Assembly (NCBI RefSeq): GCF_034555375.1
Contig: NZ_CP140706.1
Location: forward strand, 2,223,001-2,287,000
Origin: Pseudomonas sp. B33.4
GTDB taxonomy: Bacteria; Pseudomonadota; Gammaproteobacteria; Pseudomonadales; Pseudomonadaceae
Length of the DNA stretch: 64,000 bases
Reading direction: 5' to 3'
Shown in pieces: positions 18,501 through 27,615 of this stretch (positions within the stretch are counted from its first letter, which is position 1; every line of letters starts with the position of its first letter). The notes under the pieces were generated by a model, which was not told where the DNA came from, searched no databases, and saw nothing but the letters and a program-made list of their open reading frames with translations. The position numbers and the translations under genes were made by a program.

Positions 18501-19472
18501 ATGCAGCATCTCGATCTGCGAGTGGTTCGTCGGGCGCTGGAGTGGTCGGTGGCGGGGCAGCGCATCTGGCTCTGCACCGTGCTGACCACTTACGGTTCGG
18601 CGCCGCGCGCGCCGGGTTCGCTGCTGGCGGTGAACGATGGCGGGCAGTGGATCGGCTCGCTGTCCGGCGGCTGCGTCGAGGAAGATTTCCTTGAGCGTGT
18701 CGCCGAAGGTGCGTTTCTCGATGCGGTCAATGTTGTGCGTTATGGTGAAGGCGACGATCCGCGATCACGGGTCAGCCTGCCGTGTGGTGGCATTCTCGAT
18801 GTGCTGGTAGAGAAATTTGACGCCCACTGCGAGGTGCAGGCGCATCTGCGTGAATTGGAGTCGGCGCTGCTCGGGCAGCGTCGGCTGATACGCGAGGTCG
18901 ATCTGGCCAGCGGTGCGCGCAGCCTGTTCGCTGATCGCGAGCAGGGTGCGCGGATCGAGCGCGAGATTGATCGGGTGCGCATTCGCGTTGGCGCGGCGCA
19001 GCGCTTGTTGCTCGCCGGATATTCCAGCGTGGCACAGGCGTGCGCCGAGTTTGCCGTCGGCCTCGGGTTTGAAGTGATTCTCTGCGATCCACGCGATGAA
19101 GTTCTGGAAGGCGTAGTACTGAATGGCGTGGAGATTCGTCGACAACTGCCGTCGGTGTTTATTGCCGACGGCGGCTGCCACCGTGATACGGCGGTCGTGG
19201 CGCTGACGCATGACCCGCGCATCGACGATCTGGCGATGATGGAAGCGGTGCGCACTGAAGCGTTCTACATTGGCGTGATGGGTTCGCTGCAAACATCGCA
19301 GAAGCGGTTTGAACGTTTGCGCCGGATTGGCGGTTTGGGTGAGGCTGAGTTGGCGCGTATTCATGCGCCGATTGGTCTTAATCTCGGCAGCAAGACGCCG
19401 GCGGAAATCGCGCTGGCTGTGTTGGCGGATATTCTGCGGATCCGGAGTGGAATTGCTCGGGATCAGCTCTGA
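18501..19472 (+). CDS. XdhC/CoxI-family molybdenum-cofactor maturation protein
   Basis: 323 residues. The N-terminal XdhC domain (LTTYGSAPRAPGSLLAV; GSLSGGCVEEDF) and the C-terminal Rossmann-type domain (LLLAGYSSVAQACAEF; FYIGVMGSLQTSQKRFERLR) are both present. Members bind and insert the sulfurated Mo cofactor into hydroxylases of this family. It starts two bases after the cytochrome stop, so it is the last gene of the operon. A strong terminator follows. Confidence 0.9.
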   Translation: MQHLDLRVVRRALEWSVAGQRIWLCTVLTTYGSAPRAPGSLLAVNDGGQWIGSLSGGCVEEDFLERVAEGAFLDAVNVVRYGEGDDPRSRVSLPCGGILDVLVEKFDAHCEVQAHLRELESALLGQRRLIREVDLASGARSLFADREQGARIEREIDRVRIRVGAAQRLLLAGYSSVAQACAEFAVGLGFEVILCDPRDEVLEGVVLNGVEIRRQLPSVFIADGGCHRDTAVVALTHDPRIDDLAMMEAVRTEAFYIGVMGSLQTSQKRFERLRRIGGLGEAELARIHAPIGLNLGSKTPAEIALAVLADILRIRSGIARDQL

Positions 19473-19495
19473 AACCGTTCAGTGTTGAATAAAAC

Positions 19496-19521
19496 GGGCC
19501 GCTGTTCAGCGGCCCTTTTTT
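19496..19521 (+). terminator. Terminator between the Mo-hydroxylase operon and convergent puuB-like gene
   Basis: GGGCCGCT-GTTC-AGCGGCCC with six T. The T tract touches the stop codon of the opposing gene. Confidence 0.85.
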
Positions 19522-20803
19522 ACATCCCGAATTTGTCGCGTAAGCCGTAATACCAGGCGCCCAACGCAGCAAACGGCGTGCGCAACAGTTGCCCGCCGGG
19601 GAACGGGTAGTGCGGCAAATCGGCAAACGCATCGAAGCGCTCGGCCTGACCGCGCAACGCCTCAGCCAATACCTTGCCGGCCAGATGCGTGTAAGTCACA
19701 CCATGGCCGCTGCAACCCTGCGAATAATAGATGTTGTCGCCCAAGCGTCCAACCTGCGGCAAACGCGACAGGGTCAGCAGGAAATTTCCGGTCCAGGCGT
19801 AATCAATCTTCACATCCTTGAGTTGCGGGAAAGCCTTGAGCATCTTCGGGCGAATGATCGCTTCAATGTTCGCCGGATCGCGTGCGCCATACACCACGCC
19901 GCCGCCGAAGATCAGGCGTTTGTCGCCGGTCAGTCGGTAGTAGTCGAGCAAGTAATTGCAGTCTTCAACGCAGTAATCCTGTGGCAGCAAGGCTTTTGCC
20001 AGCTCATCGCCCAGCGGTTCGGTGGTGATCACTTGCGTACCGCACGGCATCGATTTGGCCGCCAGTTCCGGTACCAGATTGCCGATGTACGCGTTGCCGG
20101 CGACGATAATGAACTTGGCTCTGACCTTGCCTTGCGGTGTATGTACCACCGGATTGGCGCCGCGCTCGATGCGCACGGCAGGCGATTGTTCATAGATCGT
20201 GCCGCCGAGCGACTCGACCGCTGCTGCTTCGCCGAGCGCGAGGTTCAGCGGATGAATATGGCCGCCGCTCATGTCGAGCATGCCGCCGACGTACTGATCA
20301 CAGGCAACCACTTCGCGGATGCGGCGTTGATCGAGCAGTTCGAGTTGCGTATGGCCGAAGCGCTCCCAGAGACGTTTCTGCGATTCCAGATGGTCCATCT
20401 GCTTGGCGGTAAGGGCCGCGAATACACCGCCGTCCTTCAGGTCGCACTGGATGTTGTATTTGGCCACGCGCTCGCGAATGATCCGGCCACCCTCGAACGC
20501 CATCTGCCCGAGCAGTTGCGCTTGCTTGGGGCCAACGCTGCGTTCGATCACGTCGATGTCGCGGCTATAACTGTTAACGATCTGCCCGCCATTGCGCCCG
20601 GAGGCGCCGAAACCGACCTTGGCCGCTTCCAGCAAGGTGACGCGAAAACCGTTTTCCAGCAGGAACAGGGCGGAGGACAGCCCGGTATACCCGGCGCCGA
20701 TCACACAGACGTCCGTCTCCACGTCATCCTGCAAGGCAGGGCGGGGCGGTACGGCATTGGCCGACGCAGCGTAATAAGACTCTGGGTAAGGGGTGTTCGC
20801 CAT
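19520..20803 (-). CDS. puuB: FAD-dependent amine oxidase, gamma-glutamylputrescine oxidoreductase (PuuB) type
   Basis: 427 residues, the same length class as E. coli PuuB (426). FAD-binding motif VIGAGYTGLSSALFL is at about 34-48, the family FGASGRNGGQ lies at about 67-76, and YSQGCSGHGVTYTH is near the C-terminus. PuuB oxidises gamma-Glu-putrescine in putrescine breakdown. Related DadA-like oxidases for other amines share these motifs, and Pseudomonas genomes carry several paralogues, so the exact substrate is not certain. No other puu gene is next to it. Confidence 0.78.
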   Translation of the reverse strand: MANTPYPESYYAASANAVPPRPALQDDVETDVCVIGAGYTGLSSALFLLENGFRVTLLEAAKVGFGASGRNGGQIVNSYSRDIDVIERSVGPKQAQLLGQMAFEGGRIIRERVAKYNIQCDLKDGGVFAALTAKQMDHLESQKRLWERFGHTQLELLDQRRIREVVACDQYVGGMLDMSGGHIHPLNLALGEAAAVESLGGTIYEQSPAVRIERGANPVVHTPQGKVRAKFIIVAGNAYIGNLVPELAAKSMPCGTQVITTEPLGDELAKALLPQDYCVEDCNYLLDYYRLTGDKRLIFGGGVVYGARDPANIEAIIRPKMLKAFPQLKDVKIDYAWTGNFLLTLSRLPQVGRLGDNIYYSQGCSGHGVTYTHLAGKVLAEALRGQAERFDAFADLPHYPFPGGQLLRTPFAALGAWYYGLRDKFGM

Positions 20804-20945
20804 CCTGCCGCCTCTGTTTAATATATTTTACGAGTGCGCCGATCCTACCCGAGTTGAAAAACCTCCGCCAGCCACCGGAAAATCTTCGTCGAGGACCCGA
20901 AATTAAATATTTTGCATATTCATAGGGTTAGGTGAAAAAAAGGTG

Positions 20946-20973
20946 TTGACACCCCTCCGGAATTCCGTAGAAT
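20946..20973 (+). promoter_or_regulatory. Promoter of tRNA-Val(GAC)
   Basis: Perfect TTGACA, a 16-base spacer and TAGAAT, 13 bases before the tRNA. Confidence 0.75.
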
Positions 20974-20986
20974 GCCGCCTCACAGC

Positions 20987-21063
20987 AGGCACGTAGCTCA
21001 GTTGGTTAGAGCACCACCTTGACATGGTGGGGGTCGTTGGTTCGAGTCCAATCGCGCCTACCA
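20987..21063 (+). tRNA. tRNA-Val (GAC anticodon) with one acceptor-stem mismatch
   Basis: 77 bases. The anticodon arm CCACCTTGACATGGTGG with GAC, the D and T arms, and encoded CCA are all present. The acceptor strands AGGCACG and CGCGCCT pair except at position 5-68, where A faces C. Confidence 0.95.
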
Positions 21064-21093
21064 AACAAAATCCGCTCTGCTGGGCGGTCTAGA

Positions 21094-21124
21094 AGGGCTC
21101 ACCGAAAGGTGGGCCCTTTTTTGT
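21094..21124 (+). terminator. Terminator of tRNA-Val(GAC)
   Basis: GGGCTCACC-GAAA-GGTGGGCCC hairpin with a run of T. Confidence 0.8.
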
Positions 21125-21168
21125 TGTCTGCGATTTGCAAAACTTTGCAAAACCTCTTCCTCAGAAGG

Positions 21169-21435
21169 TTATGGCTGATGCGCAGCGGAAGGCCGAGGCT
21201 GCTTCTTAAGCTGTGAAGTCCGGATATATCTGCCCAGTAGCCATAGTCCGCTCCCAATAGCGGCTAATACGACGGATGAACACAGGTCGAACATTGTGGC
21301 TCCCAGCTGGCCGGGCGTTATACAGCCGGAGAGCATCTTCAACGAGGAAGTGGGGATCTTGCTGGCAGTGGAGTACCAATCTTTCATGCGCAATATCACT
21401 ACGCCGTTTTTGAATGTCCTTGACTGGATTTTCAT
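21169..21435 (-). CDS. Possible small membrane protein, unrecognised
   Basis: An open frame of 88 codons from an ATG after CCGAAGAAA; an in-frame start 33 bases further up is also possible. One likely membrane helix (LCSSVVLAAIGSGLWLLG) is followed by a basic tail. No family is recognised and the ribosome site is weak. It is the only candidate gene in 21064-21826. The rest of that stretch holds the tRNA terminator, an orphan terminator at 21681 and AT-rich sequence without clear genes. Confidence 0.3.
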   Translation of the reverse strand: MKIQSRTFKNGVVILRMKDWYSTASKIPTSSLKMLSGCITPGQLGATMFDLCSSVVLAAIGSGLWLLGRYIRTSQLKKQPRPSAAHQP

Positions 21436-21680
21436 TTTCTTCGGTTCACGAAAGCGTCTGGGTGACATGCTCGCTTCAACGATCGTGATTCGATCGAGCT
21501 AAACCAATCGCCAGATGCACTGGCAGTGACAGTCTTAAAGTGGCGACCTTAAAAAATATGTGGATATTGAATGGGTTACGAGATTTGTTAACTGACCGGT
21601 TATCGAAAATACCTTGTTGCAGGTTGTGAATTTCAGTAACATCCGTCCCGCGTTCACCACCACGGTTTATGCATTTTTAA

Positions 21681-21716
21681 ATCCCAAGCTTCCATCAGCT
21701 GCTTGGGATTTTTTTT
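21681..21716 (+). terminator. Strong orphan terminator, possible 3' end of a small RNA
   Basis: ATCCCAAGC and GCTTGGGAT arms with an 11-base loop and eight T. No plus-strand gene ends before it, so it may close a small RNA transcribed from about 21530-21600. Confidence 0.55.
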
Positions 21717-21826
21717 GCCTGCGATTTGGCACTCAACGCGTTGCCATGAGACGTCGCGGGCAAATCCATACTTTTTCAACTACTACTGACTGGCCGATTT
21801 CCAACTCTTTCTGATGGGGTGTATCG

Positions 21827-22282
21827 ATGCTGAGTCATTGGTTTCTTGCCGCTAGTCATTTACTCGCCTTTGCCCTGGCCTTCTGGGCAGTGCTGACACG
21901 TGGAGCAGCGTTCAGCCGTCTGGCCGCCGGTACGGGCGAGGTTGGGCGGATTTTGCTGGCTGACAATATCTGGGGCGTCTCTGCGCTGATCTTGTTGGTC
22001 ACCGGTGGGATGCGTGCCTTCGGCGGCTATGAAAAAGGCACGGACTATTACCTTCATCAGCCACTCTTTCATCTGAAGATGACGCTGTTCGTGCTGATTC
22101 TGCTGATAGAGCTTGTGCCGATGCTCACGTTGATAAAATGGCGAATTGCAAAAGCGCGGGGTGTGGTGCTCGATACTGGGCGGTCAAAGTTGTTCGCACG
22201 TATCAGTCACGTTGAGGCGTTGCTGTTGCTGCTGATGGTGGTTGCGGCCACGGGCATGGCGCGAGGCGTGACATTCGGTTAG
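21827..22282 (+). CDS. DUF2214 family membrane protein
   Basis: 151 residues with four predicted membrane helices (about 5-22, 45-62, 82-102 and 127-147). The features recognised are the LADNIWGVSALILLVTGG segment after the first loop, the FHLKMTLFVLIL helix and the final HVEALLLLLMV helix. It matches the small uncharacterised DUF2214 family; no biochemical role is known. It stands alone. Confidence 0.7.
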   Translation: MLSHWFLAASHLLAFALAFWAVLTRGAAFSRLAAGTGEVGRILLADNIWGVSALILLVTGGMRAFGGYEKGTDYYLHQPLFHLKMTLFVLILLIELVPMLTLIKWRIAKARGVVLDTGRSKLFARISHVEALLLLLMVVAATGMARGVTFG

Positions 22283-22501
22283 AGGGCGAATTCTCTGCGC
22301 TCTATCGGAAATGTCCGACAGCCAGTCACGGGGATGGCAGGTAGTATCGGGCGGCAAGGAGATAGTGGGGGGATGAAGTGGAATCGGAATTGGCGTGTCA
22401 GGCGCCGTGCCCAGCAGAGGGGAGCGGATGGCAATACGGCGCGTGAATCTCTAGCCAGTCATTCCACAAGGTAAACGGACTGGCTACTGACTGCGATTGG
22501 T

Positions 22502-22696
22502 TCAGGGAGTCTGTGGCTTGTCCGGGGCGGTCAGGCCAGCCTGAATACGCTGGTAAATCTCTTCACGGTGCACGGCAACGTTTTTCGGAGCGTTGATACC
22601 AATGCGGACCTGTTGGCCACTAACGCCCAGAATGGTGATGGTGATGTCATCACCGATGTTTATGCTTTCACCGACTTTGCGGGTGAGTATCAGCAT
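22502..22696 (-). CDS. rsmE: CsrA/RsmA-family translational regulator RsmE
   Basis: 64 residues. The start [18 protein letters not shown] is chosen because it is the invariant N-terminus of the family; the open frame upstream is not conserved. The RNA-binding Arg in [10 protein letters not shown] is present. The distinctive tail ([12 protein letters not shown]) and length fit RsmE, the second Rsm protein of fluorescent pseudomonads. It binds GGA motifs at ribosome sites and is titrated by RsmX/Y/Z RNAs under GacA. Its own ribosome site (ATCAAGGAGAAG) contains a GGA, consistent with the autorepression reported for RsmE. Confidence 0.93.
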   Translation of the reverse strand: MLILTRKVGESINIGDDITITILGVSGQQVRIGINAPKNVAVHREEIYQRIQAGLTAPDKPQTP

Positions 22697-22946
22697 GGTC
22701 TTCTCCTTGATTGCTTTGTAGGGCACCTGATTCAGACAGTGCAGAGGTCGGTGGTACGTATAGATTAGTGCGAAGTCTCACGGTTTGGGTGCCTCTTTCT
22801 GACGCGCAGAAGCGGCATTAATTCCCAGGGCGTAACTATACAGAGGCTGCAACCATCAATCTCGTTGTTTTGTGCCCATTTTGCGGGGCTCGCGAACTAT
22901 TTATGAATGATAAGATCGCGTCTTTGAGAATTTCGAGGAAAGCGTT

Positions 22947-23312
22947 GTGCGCAAATTGGTTTGGGTAGTCGCAGCACTGGTATTGGCGGGGTGTGGTGAA
23001 GGCAAGAATGTAGACGCACCAAAGCCACAATCGGCCGCAGTCACGGCGCCGACGGCGGCTGCGCCACAATGGGATCTCGAGGTGCGCGGCGAAACTCCAC
23101 AGGCTGTCAGCGACCTGAGCGGCTGGTTGATCGAGCACGCATTCGTGCCTACGGTAATCAAGGACAGCAGCGGCAAAACGCGGATCCTGATTGGCCCGTT
23201 CAACTCCCAGGCTGAAGCCGAAGCTCGCAAGGTACAAGTGGATGCGGCGTTGGTGAAGGCCAAAAAACAGAACATTGAATCGGTGTTGGTCGAGCATCCG
23301 CTCACGCCGTAA
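22947..23312 (+). CDS. SPOR-domain lipoprotein
   Basis: 121 residues with a GTG start preceded by CGAGGAAAGC. The signal ends in an LAGC lipobox (Cys16), so it is lipidated; residue +2 is Gly, which fits outer-membrane sorting. A short linker leads to a C-terminal SPOR domain (WDLEVRGETPQAVSDLSGWL; TRILIGPFNSQAEAEARK). Such proteins bind septal peptidoglycan. No partner gene is adjacent. Confidence 0.82.
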   Translation: MRKLVWVVAALVLAGCGEGKNVDAPKPQSAAVTAPTAAAPQWDLEVRGETPQAVSDLSGWLIEHAFVPTVIKDSSGKTRILIGPFNSQAEAEARKVQVDAALVKAKKQNIESVLVEHPLTP

Positions 23313-23397
23313 ACGATCCGGTCGGCGGAATCTCCTAAAGGCTATCAAACGCGACTCGTTCCTAAAGGGTCAAGATGATTTCCAGAAGGAGTTCCCC

Positions 23398-24309
23398 ATG
23401 GCCTCCGCCAATCCTTACAAATTATTCGATGCCATCTTGCATCGTAAAACTCAGCTGAGCCCGCACATGATGCGGATCACGCTCGCGGGCCCAGCAGTCA
23501 GCGAGATGGCTACCTGGGCGCCGGATCAGCGGGTGAAGCTGTTTTTCCCTGCAGCCAACGGTTCTCACGCGAAGCTTTCCCAGGAAGACGGTTGGTACGC
23601 TCGCTTCCGTGCGATGTTGGCAGATCGACGTCCCGCCATGCGCACCTACACCATCCGGAATCTGCGAGCGGAGCAAGGCGAAGTCGATATTGATTTTGTT
23701 CTCCATGGCGAGACCGGTCCGGCGTCTCGCTGGGCGCTGCGGTCGCAGCCGGGTGATTCGATGCAGATTCTCGCGCCTGATCGGCATTTCTCGGCGAAGG
23801 ATGCTGGCGGTTTCGAGTGGAAGCCACCACACGCGCTCAAGCAGGTTTTGCTCGTTGCAGATGCGACCGCGCTGCCGGCAGCCATGGGTATTCTGGATGA
23901 GCTGGCGTTGCTCGCCGCGCCGCCGCAAGTCCAGGCATTTTTCGAAGTGGACAGCGCTCAGGACATGCTTGCCGTTCCTGATTGGCCTGGGCTGTCGGTA
24001 CGTTGGCTGATCCGGGATCCGGCGAACGAAACCATCGCGGGTACTCTGATGGTGGAAGCGGTGAGGGCGGCGCCTCTACCCGTTCACGTTTCTTCGGCGG
24101 GACAAGCGATCGAATTGGCTGACGTCGACATAGAAAAGGACATTCTCTGGGAAATCGCCGAAACCGCCCCTGAAGGGTTTTACGGCTGGATTGCCGGAGA
24201 GTCTGCTGCTGTGATGAGCTTGCGTAGATACCTTATCAAGGAGTGTGGCATCCCTCGTGAGTCACTCAATTTGATGGGTTATTGGCGACACAACAAAGCG
24301 GCTAATTAA
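23398..24309 (+). CDS. Siderophore-interacting protein (FAD-dependent ferric reductase)
   Basis: 303 residues, SIP family. The FAD-binding motif RTYTIRN is near residue 81, ADATALPAAM sits in the nucleotide-binding half, and YGWIAGESAAV is followed by the conserved LNLMGYWRHNKAAN end. These enzymes reduce ferric siderophore complexes in the cytoplasm with NAD(P)H. The ATG at 23398 is preceded by AGAAGGAG; the longer open frame upstream overlaps the lipoprotein gene and is not conserved. No Fur box or siderophore gene is evident nearby. Confidence 0.87.
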   Translation: MASANPYKLFDAILHRKTQLSPHMMRITLAGPAVSEMATWAPDQRVKLFFPAANGSHAKLSQEDGWYARFRAMLADRRPAMRTYTIRNLRAEQGEVDIDFVLHGETGPASRWALRSQPGDSMQILAPDRHFSAKDAGGFEWKPPHALKQVLLVADATALPAAMGILDELALLAAPPQVQAFFEVDSAQDMLAVPDWPGLSVRWLIRDPANETIAGTLMVEAVRAAPLPVHVSSAGQAIELADVDIEKDILWEIAETAPEGFYGWIAGESAAVMSLRRYLIKECGIPRESLNLMGYWRHNKAAN

Positions 24310-24320
24310 GCGCAAATGAA

Positions 24321-24352
24321 AAGGCCTCGAACATCGCGTTCGAGGCCTTTTT
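24321..24352 (+). terminator. Bidirectional-looking terminator
   Basis: AAGGCCTCGAAC-ATCGC-GTTCGAGGCCTTTTT. It lies between the SIP gene and the convergent endA. Confidence 0.85.
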
Positions 24353-24365
24353 GTTGGCACTGCAA

Positions 24366-25055
24366 TCAGCCGCAGGCTTTCATGTTCACCGGGCCGACAA
24401 ACTCATTGCCGCGTCCCATCACGCACGCCACGCTCTGATTGCGCTGACGCTCCCAGTCCTGCACCGGGTAGGTCTTGTCCCACGCTTCATACAATTGGCG
24501 GTCCTGTTTCGACAGGCGCAAGCCGTACTGCTTGCTCATGTAGAAGTATGTTCGGGCAATCATGCCGCGAATCGACGGGCGAGGCATGACCTTCTTCGCC
24601 TTGAAGTCGACTTGAGTCAGGCACGAACCATACTGCCCGGATTGCACTGGCAACCAGCCGTAGCTGAAGTTGCTCCGGTCTCCGTTGACCTCGCCAATGC
24701 TTGGCACCAGGTTGTGCAGATCAGCTTCAGCCTTCTGATAGCTGGGGTCATAACGGGTGCAGTTTTTGCGTCCGCCTTCTTGCCAGCATTGGCGCTGATG
24801 GCCGAATTGCCAGGCGGGCACAATGTGTTCCCATTCAATGCGCGATGCGCGCTTGGCATTCTTGCGTGGGACATAACCGCAGGCTTTCAGATCAACCTTG
24901 TTGCCGGTGTATTTGCACCCGCAGTAAAACTCTGTGGATTGCGGTGCGTAAAGCTTCCAGGCGACCTTCTTGGCTTCGGTAAATGTGCGGGGTGCGCCAG
25001 CCTGCGCGCCCATGGTGATGAACAGCAACAGCAATGCAAAACAGCGGACACTCAT
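24366..25055 (-). CDS. endA: Endonuclease I (periplasmic/secreted DNase)
   Basis: 229 residues with a Sec signal peptide (MSVRCFALLLLFITMGAQA-). The His-Me-finger nuclease motif is clear: RIEWEHIVPAWQFGHQRQCW, then CTRYDPSYQKAEADLHNLVP and the NFSYGW segment. EndA-type enzymes degrade double-stranded DNA in the periplasm or outside the cell. The ATG lies four bases past the stop of the DUF1654 gene, so both are read from the LexA-type promoter at 25318. Six or more cysteines fit a disulfide-bonded exported enzyme. Confidence 0.93.
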   Translation of the reverse strand: MSVRCFALLLLFITMGAQAGAPRTFTEAKKVAWKLYAPQSTEFYCGCKYTGNKVDLKACGYVPRKNAKRASRIEWEHIVPAWQFGHQRQCWQEGGRKNCTRYDPSYQKAEADLHNLVPSIGEVNGDRSNFSYGWLPVQSGQYGSCLTQVDFKAKKVMPRPSIRGMIARTYFYMSKQYGLRLSKQDRQLYEAWDKTYPVQDWERQRNQSVACVMGRGNEFVGPVNMKACG

Positions 25056-25059
25056 TAAA

Positions 25060-25299
25060 TCAATCTTCCTTCGGTACGACCCAAAAAATCTGCACGCCAC
25101 CGTCGTCGCGATAGGCGAGGGTGACGTTGTCGTTCTCGTCGATTTCCTCGAGCAGGCGCTCCCACTCATCCATCGGTTCATCCGGTAGACGGAAGATCAG
25201 TGCGGCTTTGGCTTTTTGGGCGGTGGGAGAATTGATGATTTTCTGAACGCGCATACCCATGCGTTCGTAAGCGTCAGGAGCATCAGGGGAGGTGGCCAC
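25060..25299 (-). CDS. DUF1654 family protein, first gene of an SOS-type unit
   Basis: 79 residues from the GTG at 25299, chosen because AAGGA lies seven bases upstream. The open frame continues to ATGs at 25329 and 25350, but the first lies within the LexA-type operator and -10 region, so they should be upstream of the transcript. The body YERMGMRVQKIINSPTAQKA, then RLPDEPMDEWERLLEEI, matches the Pseudomonas-restricted DUF1654 family, whose function is unknown. A homologous small gene is remembered as part of the P. aeruginosa SOS regulon; this was not checked. It is probably co-transcribed with endA. Confidence 0.75.
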   Translation of the reverse strand: MATSPDAPDAYERMGMRVQKIINSPTAQKAKAALIFRLPDEPMDEWERLLEEIDENDNVTLAYRDDGGVQIFWVVPKED

Positions 25300-25317
25300 G
25301 AGGTTATCCTTATTAAG

Positions 25318-25333
25318 CTGTACGTGCATACAG
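25318..25333 (-). promoter_or_regulatory. LexA-type SOS box overlapping the promoter of DUF1654-endA
   Basis: Minus strand CTGTATGCACGTACAG fits CTGT-N8-ACAG exactly. A TTGCGA, 17-base spacer, TACTGT promoter is superimposed, the box covering the -10. That is the normal geometry for LexA repression. Confidence 0.75.
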
Positions 25334-25527
25334 TATTTAACTGTAAGCATTTTCGCAACTGCTTAAAATTCAAGAAAATCCTCTGACAGCGCTTTTCCTG
25401 TTTTGGTGTAGGTCGTGGCGAATTTTTTGTGGGAAAAATGCGAGAGCGTTGTAGGCGACGCACCACCCGCCTTTTAAGCGAGCGGTGTGCCGGGCGCCCG
25501 ATCAGGAGTGGACCGGGCGAAGGTCAA

Positions 25528-26655
<1,128 letters not shown>

Positions 26656-26755
26656 TCATCTAGATGCATCCCAAGCCGATCTGGATCCTTGGGATGCGAT
26701 GAAGGGAGCAGGATCTGTACCAGCGCTACTTTGCGTTAGAAAAATGTTTAACCTG

Positions 26756-26769
26756 ATGATTTACATCAA
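26756..26769 (-). promoter_or_regulatory. Candidate Anr/FNR binding site upstream of ansB
   Basis: Minus strand TTGATGTAAATCAT matches TTGAT-N4-ATCAA at nine of ten positions. The 349-base space 26617-26965 otherwise shows no gene on either strand; its right part is the leader of the next gene, which starts after GTAGGGAGTTCAC. Confidence 0.5.
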
Positions 26770-26965
26770 GATTTTATTGGTTTTAAAAACCTGTCCAGCG
26801 TCCTCTATCCGGGTTTCCGAACAATAGACGCTTTCGCGTTCGGCTCTCCGAAAAGGACTACTGCTTCTGTCGAGTGATTCGGGTTGCCGGTTTGGGGTTT
26901 TCTGCTAAAGAAAGCTTCGCGCAGGCCGATGGGTGTTCAAGGAAATTAAAATGTAGGGAGTTCAC

Positions 26966-27415
26966 ATGTCACTGACGGTCGGTTTTTCAAATCCCGGTGC
27001 AGTCACGATTGGCGGCAAAACCGCAGCGACGATCAATGCATTGAGCGAGGCAGAGGCGGACGCCTCTACCGAGGCGCTGGGTACCGAGAAAGATCAAGGC
27101 AATCAAGTCAGAACCGGTGGAGCTGCTGCGCCAGAAGACAGCAAGGCTGAAAGCGGCGACAACCTGAGCGTTACCGTCAAGATGCTGCTCAAGCGCATGC
27201 AGGAATTGCAGAAGCAACTTCAGGAGCAGCAACAGCAACTGGCCGCGGCACAAGCTGAAACTTATCCGACGCCCGAGGCGAAATCGCAGGCGGTCATGTC
27301 CATCCAAGGGCAGATCGCCCAAACCAGCGCCGCGATGGCAGAAGTGGCGGGTGCATTGGTCAAGGAAATGACCAAGAGTTCCACCAGCGGTAATCTGGTC
27401 AACACCACGGTATGA
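26966..27415 (+). CDS. Coiled-coil protein, FlxA-like, unknown function
   Basis: 149 residues, no signal peptide. The N-terminal 65 residues are Ala/Glu-rich and probably disordered. Residues about 68-98 form a Gln-rich coiled coil (MLLKRMQELQKQLQEQQQQL), and the remainder is helical (AVMSIQGQIAQTSAAMAEVA). It resembles FlxA-like proteins of Pseudomonas, some of which are near flagellar genes, but no such genes are adjacent. GTAGGGAG precedes the ATG. The assignment to that family is tentative. Confidence 0.7.
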   Translation: MSLTVGFSNPGAVTIGGKTAATINALSEAEADASTEALGTEKDQGNQVRTGGAAAPEDSKAESGDNLSVTVKMLLKRMQELQKQLQEQQQQLAAAQAETYPTPEAKSQAVMSIQGQIAQTSAAMAEVAGALVKEMTKSSTSGNLVNTTV

Positions 27416-27508
27416 GCAGCGGTGGGGTGAGTCGGACGATTCGCCCTACAATAAAAGACGATTTCTGATTGTTGACAAATGTCGGCGGGATTCGCATAGT
27501 TCGGTCTA

Positions 27509-27522
27509 CGCAAACGTTTGCG
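27509..27522 (+). promoter_or_regulatory. RbsR-like operator 1
   Basis: Perfect 14-base palindrome CGCAAACGTTTGCG, the consensus type for LacI-family RbsR. It lies 94 bases before rbsB. Confidence 0.8.
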
Positions 27523-27572
27523 CGGCTTTTTCGGCGCCGTATCGGCCAGAAAAACCGGCGTAGCTTACGCCA

Positions 27573-27586
27573 GCGCAAACGTTGCT
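27573..27586 (+). promoter_or_regulatory. RbsR-like operator 2
   Basis: Imperfect copy GCGCAAACGTTGCT, 64 bases after the first (about six helical turns), 30 bases before rbsB. The spacing would allow looping. Confidence 0.6.
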
Positions 27587-27615
27587 CACAATAATCATAA
27601 GATCGGAGTGAACCC

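Noticed and set aside
22283..22501. About nine GGA triplets on the plus strand next to rsmE, considered as an Rsm-binding small RNA
   Set aside because: No clear promoter, no terminator with a T tract and no evident array of GGA-loop hairpins. A G-rich region by itself gives many GGA.
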